Of a stretch of DNA of 44,830 nt, positions 25,140 through 34,483 are shown piece by piece; positions within the stretch are counted from its first letter, which is position 1, and the number at the start of each line of letters is the position of its first letter. The notes beneath the pieces are model-generated. The model saw only the letters and a program-made list of their open reading frames with translations, was not told the origin of the DNA and did not search any database. Location: the NCBI GenBank assembly GCA_030739855.1, contig JASLYJ010000013.1, forward strand, positions 1 through 44,830, in the 5' to 3' direction. A program made the translations under genes and the position numbers. This DNA comes from Alphaproteobacteria bacterium. GTDB taxonomy: Bacteria > Pseudomonadota > Alphaproteobacteria > UBA11136.

Positions 25140-27455
25140 ATGGCTAAAAGGATGCTGATTGACGCGTCCCAACCCGAGGAAACCCGGGTGGTCGTGCTCA
25201 GCGGAGACACTCTCGAGGGCTTCGACTTCGAGACCGCTGCAAAGAAATCCCTTAAGGGCAATATATATCTGGCGAAGGTTGTGCGGGTCGAACCGTCCCT
25301 TCAAGCCGCTTTCGTTGATTTCGGCGGCAACCGGCATGGATTCCTCGCCTTTAACGAAATCCATCCCGACTATTACCGGATTCCCATCGCCGACCGCAAG
25401 GCTCTCCTCGCGGAAGAAGCGCGCATTGCCTCTGACACGGAGGGAGATGATAATAATGGGAAAAATGACAAGGCCGGAGAGAATGTCGCCACCTTGCACG
25501 CCGTAGTAGACAAAAACATCTCTGAAACCACACAGACTGATACTGGTGGAACAGAAGGAGATCGGGCCGAAAATGGCGATGCAGTGGAACAGGATGAAAA
25601 ATCGGCGGAGTTCGTGGGCCTGGAAACCATAGGTGGCGACATCGACGAGGACATAGCACCGAAACGAGGGCTGGCGACACGCCGTTACAAGATTCAAGAA
25701 GTCATTAAGCACAGCCAGATTATCCTCGTCCAGGTGACGAAGGAAGAACGCGGCAGCAAGGGAGCAGCACTTACCACGCGCATCTCACTTGCCGGACGCT
25801 ATTGCGTGCTGATGCCCAACACGGCCCGGGGAGGCGGCATCTCGCGCAAGATCACCGACCCCGCCGACCGTCGCAAACTCAAAACCATCCTCGACGGGCT
25901 TTCTATTCCCGAAGGGGTCGCTGTCATCGTGCGTACCGCAGGGCATGAGCGCGCTAGGGCTGAAATCAAACGCGACTATGAATATCTCATGTGCTTGTGG
26001 AATGAAATCCGAGATTCCACCATGAAGTCTTCAGCCCCGTCGCTGGTCTACGAGGAAGCTAACATCATTAAGCGCGCTATCCGCGATCTTTATTCCCGCG
26101 ATATGGAGGAAGTTCTGGTGGATAGCGAGGATGGTTATCGCCTAGCCAAGGAATCCATGCGTATGCTTACCCCCAGCCACGCTAAACGGGTCAAGCGATA
26201 CCGTGACGGGGACACCCCCCTGTTCTCCCATTTTCGTGTGGAAGACCAGATTAACGCCATACACAATCATACGGTGCGGTTGAAGGCCGGGGGCTACATC
26301 GTCATCGACCAGACCGAGGCGTTGGTCTCCATTGATGTCAATTCCGGCCGTTCCACCCGTGAACGCAATATCGAGGAAACTGCGCTCAGAACCAACCTTG
26401 AGGCCGCCGACGAGATTGCTCGCCAGTTGCGGCTACGCGACATGGCCGGGCTCATCGTCATTGATTTCATAGACATGGACGAGCAGGGCAACTGTTCAAA
26501 GGTGGAAAAATGCATCAAGGAGGCGCTGAAAACTGACCGCGCCCGCATCCAGATTGGCCGCATCAGTGCCTTTGGATTGCTTGAGATGTCACGTCAACGG
26601 CTGCGGCCCAGCCTCCACGAGATCAGCACCCGGACCTGTCCCCATTGCGATGGAAGGGGGGTTATCCGTTCCGTAGAATCCACAGCGCTCCACGTGCTGC
26701 GCGCCCTTGAAGAAGAGAGCGTCCGCAACCGTGGCCCCGAACTTTCAGTCTATGTGCCGCCTAAGGTAGACCTTTATATCCTTAACCAAAAACGTGACAT
26801 CCTGAGCGCCATAGAGTCCCGTCACGGATTCCGTGTCACGGTTCACCATGACGGCACCCTTATCCCGCCAGATTTTCGAATAGAGAGTGGCAAGAACGCA
26901 AAGGCTGCCGATACCCTGTTGGACAAAAAGAGAGAGAAGAAGGAACGACCTTCTTCCATCCGCCGCGCCAAACCGGTCAAAGAGGCCCCCGCGGAGAAAA
27001 CACAGGACGCCTCCCCGGTCACAAAAAAGTCTGGCAAAGGGGAGGAGGAGGAGGATAAACCGCCCCGTAAAAGGCGGCGGCGCGGTAAACGGGGTGGCCG
27101 CCGTCATTCCCGAAGAAGCGCTTCTAAGAAAACGCAGACTGAAATCACCGATGTAGATTCCGAGTCAAAGGCTGCTTTCGCAAGCGCGGGAAATGTGGCG
27201 CCAGAAGAGGACAGCAAAGCGGCTACCAAACCGAGAAAGTGCACCACTCGCCGCACTAGGAAACCTGCCAAAAACGCAGCCGGAAAAAGGGCTGCAGCAG
27301 CATCCAATAAAGCCGTAAAAACCAAGGCGGCAGAAAAATCCAAGGAACCCAAGGCGGAGAAAGAGGAAATCAGGGAGGACCCTTCCCCGCCCAGCGCGCC
27401 TCCTACTGATAAAAAGCCTAAACGCGGTGGTTGGTGGAACGCGGTGGCGGAATAG
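25140..27455 (+). CDS. rne: Ribonuclease E
   Basis: RNase E is the main mRNA-degrading and RNA-processing endonuclease. The 771-residue protein has an S1 domain (40-220) interrupted by an acidic insert of about 75 residues (98-175) common in alphaproteobacteria, an RNase H-like and DNase I-like catalytic core with magnesium ligands Asp399 (SIDVNSG) and Asp442 (VIDFIDMD), and the zinc-link Cys500-P-H-Cys503. The spacings 399 to 442 and 399 to 500 are the same as in the E. coli enzyme. From about 590 on, the C-terminal half is Lys/Arg/Glu/Pro-rich and disordered (KPPRKRRRRGKRGG), the scaffold for the degradosome. It ends in a conserved-looking KRGGWWNAV. Confidence 0.97.
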   Translation: MAKRMLIDASQPEETRVVVLSGDTLEGFDFETAAKKSLKGNIYLAKVVRVEPSLQAAFVDFGGNRHGFLAFNEIHPDYYRIPIADRKALLAEEARIASDTEGDDNNGKNDKAGENVATLHAVVDKNISETTQTDTGGTEGDRAENGDAVEQDEKSAEFVGLETIGGDIDEDIAPKRGLATRRYKIQEVIKHSQIILVQVTKEERGSKGAALTTRISLAGRYCVLMPNTARGGGISRKITDPADRRKLKTILDGLSIPEGVAVIVRTAGHERARAEIKRDYEYLMCLWNEIRDSTMKSSAPSLVYEEANIIKRAIRDLYSRDMEEVLVDSEDGYRLAKESMRMLTPSHAKRVKRYRDGDTPLFSHFRVEDQINAIHNHTVRLKAGGYIVIDQTEALVSIDVNSGRSTRERNIEETALRTNLEAADEIARQLRLRDMAGLIVIDFIDMDEQGNCSKVEKCIKEALKTDRARIQIGRISAFGLLEMSRQRLRPSLHEISTRTCPHCDGRGVIRSVESTALHVLRALEEESVRNRGPELSVYVPPKVDLYILNQKRDILSAIESRHGFRVTVHHDGTLIPPDFRIESGKNAKAADTLLDKKREKKERPSSIRRAKPVKEAPAEKTQDASPVTKKSGKGEEEEDKPPRKRRRRGKRGGRRHSRRSASKKTQTEITDVDSESKAAFASAGNVAPEEDSKAATKPRKCTTRRTRKPAKNAAGKRAAAASNKAVKTKAAEKSKEPKAEKEEIREDPSPPSAPPTDKKPKRGGWWNAVAE

Positions 27456-27496
27456 CACGTATAGTAATTAAATGAACCCGTTTGACCGAGGTGTAA

Positions 27497-28645
27497 TCAG
27501 CGCTTCCAGTCTTTAAGACGGTGCACCGCCTTCTCCATGGCAGCAACAGGAGCAGCAAAAGACAGGCGGATGGTGCAGTTACCCGAGACAGGATCAAAGT
27601 CCACGCCCGGCGTCGTCGCCACCCCTGTCTCAGCTAGCATACGATGACAGAAATCGTAGCTGTCATTGGTCAGTTCCGACACATCAGCATAGAGATAAAA
27701 CGCCCCGTCAGAGGGCGCCAAACGGTCAAATCCGGCATCCGGCAGACCATCGAGAAGAATAGCACGGTTCCGGGCATAGGTGGCTACATTTGCATCGAGT
27801 TCATCAATACAGTCGAAGACGCTCATGGCCGCGTGCTGAGACAAGCAGGGCGAAGAAATGAATAGATTCTGAGACAGGCTTTCCACGGCTCGTAACAAGT
27901 CCTCAGGCACCACCATCCAACCAAGACGCCAGCCCGGCATGGCAAAATATTTCGAGAAGCTGTTGATGACAACGGCTTCGTCGCTAAAAGACAGGGCCGA
28001 GACGGCCGCTGTTCCGAAGGTGATTCCGTGATAGATCTCGTCCGAGATGAGCCGGATTCCTTCTCCCCGGCAGTAATCAACGATGGCGCGGAACTCCTCA
28101 TACGGCAGGAGAGTGCCAGTGGGGTTGGAGGGGCTGGCGATAATAAGCCCGTCGAGGTGGCCCTCCACTTGTTCCAGCATCTCCACCGTCGGCTGGAACC
28201 GAGTTCCCGGCCCCACCGCCAGCGCCACCGTCTCTACCCCCAGCGCAGTCAAGATGTTACGATAGGCGGGATAGCCGGGCATAGCCAAGGCTACCCGGTC
28301 ACCTACGTCGAAGGCAGCAAGAAAGGCGAGGACGAAAGCTCCCGAAGATCCCGTGGTAACAGCAATACGGCCCGGCGGCACGGCGATACCTTCGTGTTCT
28401 CGGTAATAGGCGGCGATGCGTTCCCGCAGAGGAAAAATACCGAGTGATTCTGTATAGCCCGGTAGGTTCTGATCCAGCAGTTCATGAGCCCGTTGCATCA
28501 CAAGTCGGGGGGTGGCCGCGCTAGGTTCTCCCAGTTCGAGATGGAGCACGTCACCGCCCGCGGCCACGCGCTGGTTGGCAAATTGCAGCATTTCCATGAC
28601 AATGAAGGGGGAGATTTCCCCCCGGCACGAGCTTTTCAGCACCAT
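27497..28645 (-). CDS. PLP-dependent aminotransferase, class I/II
   Basis: A 382-residue fold-type I aminotransferase of the aspartate/aromatic group. The PLP lysine is Lys232 in NSFSKYFAMPGWRLGW; SPSNPTGTLLP holds the Asn that contacts PLP, SDEIYHGI the Asp and Tyr, and the C-terminal TIRLSFA the carboxylate-binding Arg. The N-terminal VLHLELGEPSAATP and PGYTESLGIFPLRE fit the AspC-like subgroup. The amino-group donor and acceptor cannot be told from sequence. It converges with rne (41-base gap) and diverges from the M48 peptidase gene. Confidence 0.9.
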   Translation of the reverse strand: MVLKSSCRGEISPFIVMEMLQFANQRVAAGGDVLHLELGEPSAATPRLVMQRAHELLDQNLPGYTESLGIFPLRERIAAYYREHEGIAVPPGRIAVTTGSSGAFVLAFLAAFDVGDRVALAMPGYPAYRNILTALGVETVALAVGPGTRFQPTVEMLEQVEGHLDGLIIASPSNPTGTLLPYEEFRAIVDYCRGEGIRLISDEIYHGITFGTAAVSALSFSDEAVVINSFSKYFAMPGWRLGWMVVPEDLLRAVESLSQNLFISSPCLSQHAAMSVFDCIDELDANVATYARNRAILLDGLPDAGFDRLAPSDGAFYLYADVSELTNDSYDFCHRMLAETGVATTPGVDFDPVSGNCTIRLSFAAPVAAMEKAVHRLKDWKR

Positions 28646-28716
28646 GATAGCCCTTTCCGGCCTTTTCGGCCTATCATAGGGTTCATTGACGACATGCGTT
28701 TTATTCTCCTAACTTA

Positions 28717-30114
28717 ATGATGAAAAATCTCAAGGCGACCCCTTTGCACAAACCCTTCCTTTTCCGTTTTACAGTCTTTCTCGCTGGCACAATAATCGCG
28801 CTTAGCACCATTTCTGGAGATGCCTACGCGCTTATCCGCGATGAGGAGATTGAAACTACCATCCGTTCCTGGAGCACGCCAATCCTCCTCGTCGCCGGTC
28901 TCGACCCCAGTGCAGTCTCGGTCTATATCGTCCCCGAAAAAACTCTCAATGCCTTTGTTTCCGGGGGACAGAATATCTTTCTCACCACCGGCCTATTGAT
29001 GCGCAGTGATAGCCCCGGCCAGGTAAAAGGCGTCATCGCCCACGAATCCGGCCATATCGCCGGGGGCCATCTGGCACGATTGCAGGAAGCTCTGAAGAAC
29101 GCCCAACTTGAATCCATCATCGCCATGGTACTTGGTGCCGCGGTCGTCGGCGGAGGTGTCACAGCCGGCGAGAGACAGGCCGGCGCCGCCGGAACCGCCG
29201 TGATCATGGGCGGGCAGGAAATCGCCGGACGCAGCCTGTTGAAATATACCCGCGGCCAGGAAGCCGCCGCCGATCAGGCCGCCTTGTCCTATCTCGACCG
29301 CACTAGACAATCGGCAAAGGGCCTGGAGGACTTTATACGAATCCTCAGCAAACATGAGGCCATCTACGTGGGACGAGGCGATCCCTACATGCGGACCCAT
29401 CCCCTGACCCTGAACCGAATTGAGCACATCAGCAATCATGTGGCCAATTCGCGCTGGTCCGACGTACCCGAATCGCCTCAGGACATTCTTGCCCATGCCC
29501 GCATGCGGGCCAAGCTGCTGGCTTTTCTCGAGCCCCTTGAACGCACTTTGAAAGAATATCCCGAGAGCGACACCTCCCTGCCCGCCCGCTATGCCCGGGC
29601 TATCGCCTATTACCGCAAGGCAAATCTCGCCCGCTCCTTGCCTCTTATTGACGGTCTCATCATGGAGCGTCCCGACGACCCTTATTTTTACGAACTGCGG
29701 GGCCAGATGTTGTTCGAGAACGGCCATTTGGCCAAGGCAGTGCACTCCTTCAAGGTGGCCGTTGACCTGAAACCAGACAGCGCCCTGTTGCTCACCCTTC
29801 TAGCCCAGGCCCAGCTGGAACTAAACGACCCAGCTCTGACCAAGAACGCCACCACAAATCTGGTGGAGGCAGTGAATCTGGAAAGGGACAATGCCAGTTC
29901 CTGGAACTTCCTGGCCATTGCCTACGGCCGCCAAGGTGAAGTCGGACTCTCGTCCCTAGCGCTGGCCGAAAAGTTCCTTATCACCGGCGAAAACGGGGAC
30001 GCCCGTGCCCAAGCTAAACGAGCGGAGAAGGTGTTCTCCCACGGGTCGCCGGGCTGGATACGCGCCCAGGACATCATCACCATCGCCAAGGATAAGAAGA
30101 GAGGCTCTCCATGA
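28717..30114 (+). CDS. Periplasmic M48 metalloprotease with TPR repeats (BepA-like)
   Basis: A 465-residue exported zinc protease resembling BepA/YfgC, which helps outer-membrane protein assembly and degrades misfolded ones. The signal peptide spans about residues 12-37 (FRFTVFLAGTIIALSTIS) with cleavage after DAYA. The zinc motif is His109-Glu110-SG-His113 in IAHESGHIAGGH, with the third ligand Glu182 in GQEAAADQAAL. The region 290-450 has TPR-like helices (YARAIAYYRKA, ELRGQMLFENGHLAKAV, WNFLAIAYGRQG). Start ATG at 28717 is followed by a second ATG. Its stop overlaps the next start (ATGA), so it is coupled to the DsbA-like gene. Confidence 0.92.
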   Translation: MMKNLKATPLHKPFLFRFTVFLAGTIIALSTISGDAYALIRDEEIETTIRSWSTPILLVAGLDPSAVSVYIVPEKTLNAFVSGGQNIFLTTGLLMRSDSPGQVKGVIAHESGHIAGGHLARLQEALKNAQLESIIAMVLGAAVVGGGVTAGERQAGAAGTAVIMGGQEIAGRSLLKYTRGQEAAADQAALSYLDRTRQSAKGLEDFIRILSKHEAIYVGRGDPYMRTHPLTLNRIEHISNHVANSRWSDVPESPQDILAHARMRAKLLAFLEPLERTLKEYPESDTSLPARYARAIAYYRKANLARSLPLIDGLIMERPDDPYFYELRGQMLFENGHLAKAVHSFKVAVDLKPDSALLLTLLAQAQLELNDPALTKNATTNLVEAVNLERDNASSWNFLAIAYGRQGEVGLSSLALAEKFLITGENGDARAQAKRAEKVFSHGSPGWIRAQDIITIAKDKKRGSP

Positions 30115-30875
30115 ACCGCCCCTTGATCGCTGTCACCGTTTTTTCCCTGGCCGCTATTATCCTTTCCGCCGTGGTCCTATTGCGCGGCGGTATAACCCCA
30201 GCATCCCGAGGCGAGAGTGCGGCCGTTGAGGAAGTAGTCCGCACCCTGCTGCGCGAGCATCCGGAAATTATTGATGATGCCATGAAGGCCGTCGCGGAAA
30301 AACGCCGCCTTGCTGAGGAAGAGCGCTTGCGGCTGAACCTCAGGGCCAAGGCCAGGGAACTCAACGAGGACCCCGGGTCCGTGGTAGGTGGCAATCCTGC
30401 GGGAAACGTCTTCGTAGTGGAGTTTTTCGATTATAACTGTCCCTACTGTAAACGCTCTCATGAAAACGTCCGCAATCTAGTGGCCAAGGATGGTAATCTT
30501 CGCTTCATCTACAAGGAACATCCTATTCTTGGCGATCATTCGGTGATCGCTGCCACCGCTGCCCTAGCAGCGCGCTCCCAAGGTAAATATATTCCCTTCC
30601 ATAACGCCCTGATGACGCACAAGGGCCGCCTCAACAAGGTTGCGGTAATGGCGGTGGCGGAAGCAGCCGGCCTCAACGTGGAGCGGTTGCAGCGGGACAT
30701 GACGGACCCTGGGATCGCCGTTATCCTCAGCCGCAACCGAGCTCTGGCCAAAGCGCTGGACATCAGTGGCACCCCGGCCTTTGTGATCGATGACCGGTTG
30801 GTCCATGGCGCCGCCGAAGCCGCGCTCCTCGAGGCGGTGATCGCCGAAGTCCGCAAGAACAAGGGGCACTCCTGA
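30111..30875 (+). CDS. DsbA-family thiol oxidoreductase (ScsC/BdbD-like)
   Basis: A 254-residue envelope protein with an N-terminal membrane anchor or signal (about 5-25, IAVTVFSLAAIILSAVVLL), a charged helical stalk (37-88) and a thioredoxin-fold DsbA domain. The redox motif is Cys110-P-Y-Cys113 in FFDYNCPYCK and the cis-proline loop is SGTPAFVI. The helical extension is as in trimeric ScsC- or Com1-type proteins, which can act as disulfide isomerases. It is translationally coupled to the M48 protease (ATGA overlap), so the pair may form one envelope quality-control unit. Confidence 0.9.
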   Translation: MNRPLIAVTVFSLAAIILSAVVLLRGGITPASRGESAAVEEVVRTLLREHPEIIDDAMKAVAEKRRLAEEERLRLNLRAKARELNEDPGSVVGGNPAGNVFVVEFFDYNCPYCKRSHENVRNLVAKDGNLRFIYKEHPILGDHSVIAATAALAARSQGKYIPFHNALMTHKGRLNKVAVMAVAEAAGLNVERLQRDMTDPGIAVILSRNRALAKALDISGTPAFVIDDRLVHGAAEAALLEAVIAEVRKNKGHS

Positions 30876-30995
30876 GAGAGTGGAGAAGTATGCCCGCGCC
30901 TTCCTTTTGACGCCCTCCCGATGATGGCACGTTGCACCCGTGCCCGCCCGTGATATAACCCTGAGAAGAAAGTAGGTTTGTTTCACGACTTTTTC

Positions 30996-31025
30996 AGGGG
31001 AACCGCGCCGTATACGGCGCCCATG
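30996..31025 (+). promoter_or_regulatory. Shine-Dalgarno, hairpin and start of aroQ
   Basis: AGGGGA at 30996-31001 is followed by the perfect 16-base palindrome GCGCCGTATACGGCGC at 31005-31020 and by ATG at 31023. The gap from Shine-Dalgarno to ATG is 21 bases, too long for efficient initiation, but folding of the palindrome (six G-C-rich pairs, loop TATA) would shorten it to about five. A hairpin bridging the two elements is known from phage T4 gene 38. Confidence 0.45.
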
Positions 31026-31487
31026 ACAGCTAGCATGCCCGCCACTATCCTGATCCTAAATGGCCCCAACCTCAATCTGCTTGGAAGCCGCGAACCTGAT
31101 CTTTACGGTAGCGAGACTCTAACCGATATCGAAGCCGCCTGCCACGACCACGCCAAGGGACTAGGACTGACGATTGATTTTCGCCAGTCCAACAACGAGG
31201 GCGAGATGGTGAACATCATCCAAGAAGTTCGGGAAAGCGCTGCCGGGCTAATCGTCAACGCCGGCGCTTTGACTCATACCTCAGTAGCTATTCTCGACGC
31301 CCTTCTGGCTCTGGAGCAGCCGGTGGTGGAAGTGCATCTCTCCAACCTTTTCCGGCGTGAGAACTTCCGTCATCATTCGTTTGTCAGCCAAGCTGCCTGC
31401 GGTATGATCTGTGGATTTCGTAGCCAGGGCTATCTTATGGCCCTAGATGCGCTAGCGCACATGCTAAAAGAGAAAAGCGAGGCATAG
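31023..31487 (+). CDS. aroQ: 3-dehydroquinate dehydratase, type II
   Basis: Converts 3-dehydroquinate to 3-dehydroshikimate in the shikimate pathway; type II enzymes form dodecamers in the cytoplasm. The family blocks are [19 protein letters not shown], with the catalytic Tyr and Arg, then [22 protein letters not shown] with the active-site residues, and [20 protein letters not shown]. From ATG at 31023 the protein has 154 residues; an ATG four codons later gives 150, equally typical. A frame opening at 30978 adds unconserved residues. The stop overlaps the accB start by one base, and the run aroQ, accB, accC is common in alphaproteobacteria. Confidence 0.95.
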   Translation: MTASMPATILILNGPNLNLLGSREPDLYGSETLTDIEAACHDHAKGLGLTIDFRQSNNEGEMVNIIQEVRESAAGLIVNAGALTHTSVAILDALLALEQPVVEVHLSNLFRRENFRHHSFVSQAACGMICGFRSQGYLMALDALAHMLKEKSEA

Positions 31488-31924
31488 TGGAGAAATTCCA
31501 GTTTGACGATGATCTCGTCCGTTCTCTTGCCAAGCTACTGGAAGAAACTGGACTCACTGAGATTGAGTTCGAGGCCGAGGGGCAACGTATCCGCGTTGGC
31601 CGCAACAGTGGGATGGTGGCGCCCCAATCTCAGGCACCGTTCCTCGCCTCGGAACTTGAAAACTCCGGCGAAGAAAGCGAGAGACACCACCCCGGCGCCG
31701 TCACCTCGCCCATGGTAGGCACTGCCTATACTATGCCAGAACCGGGCACACCGCCCTTCGTTTCCGTGGGCGATACAGTAAGCGAGGGCCAGACCATGCT
31801 CATCATCGAAGCCATGAAGACCATGAACCCTCTGCCCGCCCCGCGCGACGGCAAAGTAGTCCGGGTTCTGGTGGGCAATGGTGATCCGGTAGAATTCGGC
31901 GAAGTATTGATGATCATCGAATAA
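31487..31924 (+). CDS. accB: Biotin carboxyl carrier protein of acetyl-CoA carboxylase
   Basis: AccB carries the biotin that is carboxylated by AccC and then donates CO2 to acetyl-CoA, starting fatty-acid synthesis. The 145-residue protein has a helical N-terminus (LVRSLAKLLEETGLTEIEFE), a short flexible linker, and a biotinyl domain with Lys111 in EAMKTMNPL; the thumb-like segment YTMPEPGTPPFVSVGD precedes it. The start is GTG at 31487, sharing a base with the aroQ stop and preceded by GCGAGG. accC follows after 49 bases. Confidence 0.96.
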   Translation: MEKFQFDDDLVRSLAKLLEETGLTEIEFEAEGQRIRVGRNSGMVAPQSQAPFLASELENSGEESERHHPGAVTSPMVGTAYTMPEPGTPPFVSVGDTVSEGQTMLIIEAMKTMNPLPAPRDGKVVRVLVGNGDPVEFGEVLMIIE

Positions 31925-31973
31925 TGCTCATCCCGGAGAAGGCGGCCCGGGAGAATTGAAAGAATAAAAGCGG

Positions 31974-33317
31974 ATGTTTGAAAAAATCCTGATCGCTAAC
32001 CGCGGCGAGGTGGCCCTTCGCATTCACCGTGCCTGTCGTGAAATGGGTATTCGCACGGTAGCCGTCCATTCCACGGCAGATGCCGACGCCATGCACGTGC
32101 GCCTGGCTGATGAAAGCGTCTGCATCGGCCCCCCCGCAACGCGGAGAAGCTATCTCAACGTCCCGGCTATCCTAACGGCGGCCACCATTACCAACGCTGA
32201 TGCCATTCATCCCGGTGTCGGCTTCCTTGCGGAAAACGCCCAGTTCGCTGAAATGGTGGCTGAACACGACATTATCTTCATCGGCCCGGCACCTGAACAC
32301 ATGGCCATTATGGGAGATAAGATCGCCGCTAAAGCGACTATGGCGAAGGTGGGGCTACCCGTGATTCCCGGTTCCGATGGGCCGATATTGGACGAGGACA
32401 AGGCCCTAAAATTATCAGCCAAAATCGGTTATCCAGTGATCGTCAAGGCCGCGGCCGGGGCCGGTGGCCGGGGCATGAAAGTAGCTCATAACGACGAAAC
32501 CCTGCGCCAGGCTCTTCCCACGGCACGGGTCGAAGCCAAGGCCAACTTCGGCAGTGACACGCTTTACCTAGAAAAGTTCTTAGAAAAGCCCCGTCATATA
32601 GAAATTCAGATTCTCGCCGACAATCATGGCAACGTGATCCACCTCGGAGAAAGAGACTGCTCGCTGCAGCGCCGGCACCAGAAAGTGATCGAGGAGGCTC
32701 CTTCGCCGGCTCTCAATGCCGTCACCCGGGAAAAAATCGGTGCCCGCTGCGTCAAGGCCATGAAGAAACTAGGCTATCAAAGTGTTGGCACTGTTGAGCT
32801 TCTGTACGAAAATGGGAAATTCTATTTCATCGAAATGAACACTCGTCTTCAAGTGGAGCATCCCATTAGCGAGATGATTAGTGGCATCGACCTGGCGCGC
32901 GAACAGATCCGCGTCGCCACAGGAGCCAAACTCAATACGGCGCAGAAGAACATCCACCTCACCGGTCATGCTATTGAATGCCGGATTAACGCTGAGAACC
33001 CCGAGACCTTCGTACCGTCACCGGGCATCATAACCGATTACCACGCGCCGGGCGGACTCGACGTGAGAGTGGATTCCGCCCTTTATTCTGGATACCGGGT
33101 GCCACCAGACTACGATAGCCTTATTGCTAAGCTGATCGTGCGCGGCCGCAGCCGTAACGAATGCATGATGAGGCTGCGACGCGCCCTGGAGGAATTCGTC
33201 ATCGGCGGAGTCGAGACCACGATCCCACTTCACCAGAGGCTGCTCACAGAGACCGATTTTATCAATGGTGACTACGATATCCACTGGCTGGAGAATCTGC
33301 TCAAACCTGTGGCCTGA
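31974..33317 (+). CDS. accC: Biotin carboxylase of acetyl-CoA carboxylase
   Basis: AccC carboxylates the biotin on AccB with ATP and bicarbonate. The 447-residue ATP-grasp enzyme opens with FEKILIANRGEVALRIHRAC, has the nucleotide loop KAAAGAGGRGMKV, LGERDCSLQRRHQKVIEEAP, and the metal and catalytic block FIEMNTRLQVEHPISEMI with the conserved Glu, Asn, Arg and the bicarbonate-site RLQVEH. Length matches the stand-alone bacterial subunit rather than a fused carboxylase. It follows accB by 49 bases and is followed by aat after 36 bases on the same strand. Confidence 0.97.
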   Translation: MFEKILIANRGEVALRIHRACREMGIRTVAVHSTADADAMHVRLADESVCIGPPATRRSYLNVPAILTAATITNADAIHPGVGFLAENAQFAEMVAEHDIIFIGPAPEHMAIMGDKIAAKATMAKVGLPVIPGSDGPILDEDKALKLSAKIGYPVIVKAAAGAGGRGMKVAHNDETLRQALPTARVEAKANFGSDTLYLEKFLEKPRHIEIQILADNHGNVIHLGERDCSLQRRHQKVIEEAPSPALNAVTREKIGARCVKAMKKLGYQSVGTVELLYENGKFYFIEMNTRLQVEHPISEMISGIDLAREQIRVATGAKLNTAQKNIHLTGHAIECRINAENPETFVPSPGIITDYHAPGGLDVRVDSALYSGYRVPPDYDSLIAKLIVRGRSRNECMMRLRRALEEFVIGGVETTIPLHQRLLTETDFINGDYDIHWLENLLKPVA

Positions 33318-33353
33318 GCCAGTGGGACCTCATCGGAAGGGGAGCACAAGCCT

Positions 33354-33983
33354 ATGAAGGCGCTGACCCCCGAAATCCTCTTACGCGCTTACGCCGCCGG
33401 TATTTTCCCCATGTCGGAAGGGCGTGACGACCCAGATCTGTTTTGGGTCGACCCCGAAAACCGCGGGATCATTCCCCTAGAAGGTTTCCACGTTGCCCGT
33501 CGCCTGCAACGCCGCGTGCGTAGTAATCCCTTTAAAATAAGATGTAATACTTCCTTTGCCCAGGTTATGGAACAATGTGCGAAGGCTGCGGAAGGTCGCG
33601 AAAGCACCTGGATCAACCGCACCGTTATAGATCTCTATACCACCCTGCATACCATGGGACACGCCCACAGCGTGGAATGCTGGAAGGGTGATAGCCTTGT
33701 GGGCGGGCTTTACGGGATTACCCTGGGCGGTGTCTTTTTCGGAGAGAGCATGTTTTCCCGCACCACAGACGCCAGTAAGGTGGCGCTGGTACATCTGGTA
33801 GCGCGGCTGCGTCAGGGTGGGTTCGCCCTTTTCGACGTGCAGTTTGTCACCGAACATCTAAAGCAGTTCGGGACAGTGGAGATATCGCGCCATAACTACC
33901 ACGTGCTTCTGGGCGAGGCATTAGAAGTGAACACCCAGTTCCCAACGGAGCTGATGGTGCCTGTAGAATCGGCTTGGAAATAA
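33354..33983 (+). CDS. aat: Leucyl/phenylalanyl-tRNA-protein transferase
   Basis: Aat attaches Leu or Phe to proteins with N-terminal Arg or Lys, marking them for ClpAP through the N-end rule. The 209-residue protein has the core [59 protein letters not shown], and [18 protein letters not shown], all standard. Length is usual for the short alphaproteobacterial form. ATG at 33354 has AAGGGGAG upstream. It lies directly after accC on the same strand and converges with the DUF2155 gene. Confidence 0.96.
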   Translation: MKALTPEILLRAYAAGIFPMSEGRDDPDLFWVDPENRGIIPLEGFHVARRLQRRVRSNPFKIRCNTSFAQVMEQCAKAAEGRESTWINRTVIDLYTTLHTMGHAHSVECWKGDSLVGGLYGITLGGVFFGESMFSRTTDASKVALVHLVARLRQGGFALFDVQFVTEHLKQFGTVEISRHNYHVLLGEALEVNTQFPTELMVPVESAWK

Positions 33984-34012
33984 TTTTTCAGGGATAACTT
34001 CTCCCGGGAATT

Positions 34013-34483
34013 TTATTGCCGGGGAACTGGCATTTCCGGGCTGATATGTAACAGGCAGTCTATCACCCAGACATCGTAGACGGGGTGCTCCAGCGTCGAG
34101 AGTGCTGGGCTAGAGGCGAACATCCACCCCTGATAAAGGTTCTCGGGGGCCTCGCCGGGTTTGATATCGCGGATCTGTAGAAAGGCGACGCTTTCGGGGG
34201 GCTCTTCCGGCGGCCGCTTGCGGCAGGTGCGGGCAATAATTTCCAAAGTGCCAAAATACACCGTTCCATTAATGGGCGCACGAAAGGTGGAGATTCGCGC
34301 TGTCACCTTGTCAAGACCCTGCAACAGAGCCACATCGCCCACCATATCCGCCGCTAGGGAAACGGGAGCCCAGCCTAGTCCCACCACCACCGCCACCAAT
34401 GCACCACTGCACCATAAAACGGTCAAAGAATAGAACGGGCTATTTTTTGTGATAGGGATTTTCCAGTCTTTTGACAAGTTCAT
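34013..34483 (-). CDS. DUF2155 family exported protein
   Basis: A 156-residue protein with an N-terminal signal or anchor (about residues 15-41, FYSLTVLWCSGALVAVVVGLG) ending APVSLAA, and a small beta-rich domain. The blocks ALLQGLDKVTARISTFRAPI, FGTLEIIARTCRKRPP, and YQGWMFASSPALSTLEHPVYDVWVIDC match DUF2155, an alphaproteobacterial family of unknown function. Its two cysteines could form a disulfide. The ATG at 34483 overlaps the end of the upstream small gene by 44 bases; an ATG ten codons earlier is possible. Neighbours aat, accC and NDUFA12 are the family's usual company. Confidence 0.87.
   Translation of the reverse strand: MNLSKDWKIPITKNSPFYSLTVLWCSGALVAVVVGLGWAPVSLAADMVGDVALLQGLDKVTARISTFRAPINGTVYFGTLEIIARTCRKRPPEEPPESVAFLQIRDIKPGEAPENLYQGWMFASSPALSTLEHPVYDVWVIDCLLHISPEMPVPRQ

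Noticed and set aside
28993-29745. 250-codon open frame opposite the M48 protease gene
   Set aside because: Antisense to HESGH- and TPR-encoding sequence; no signature of its own.
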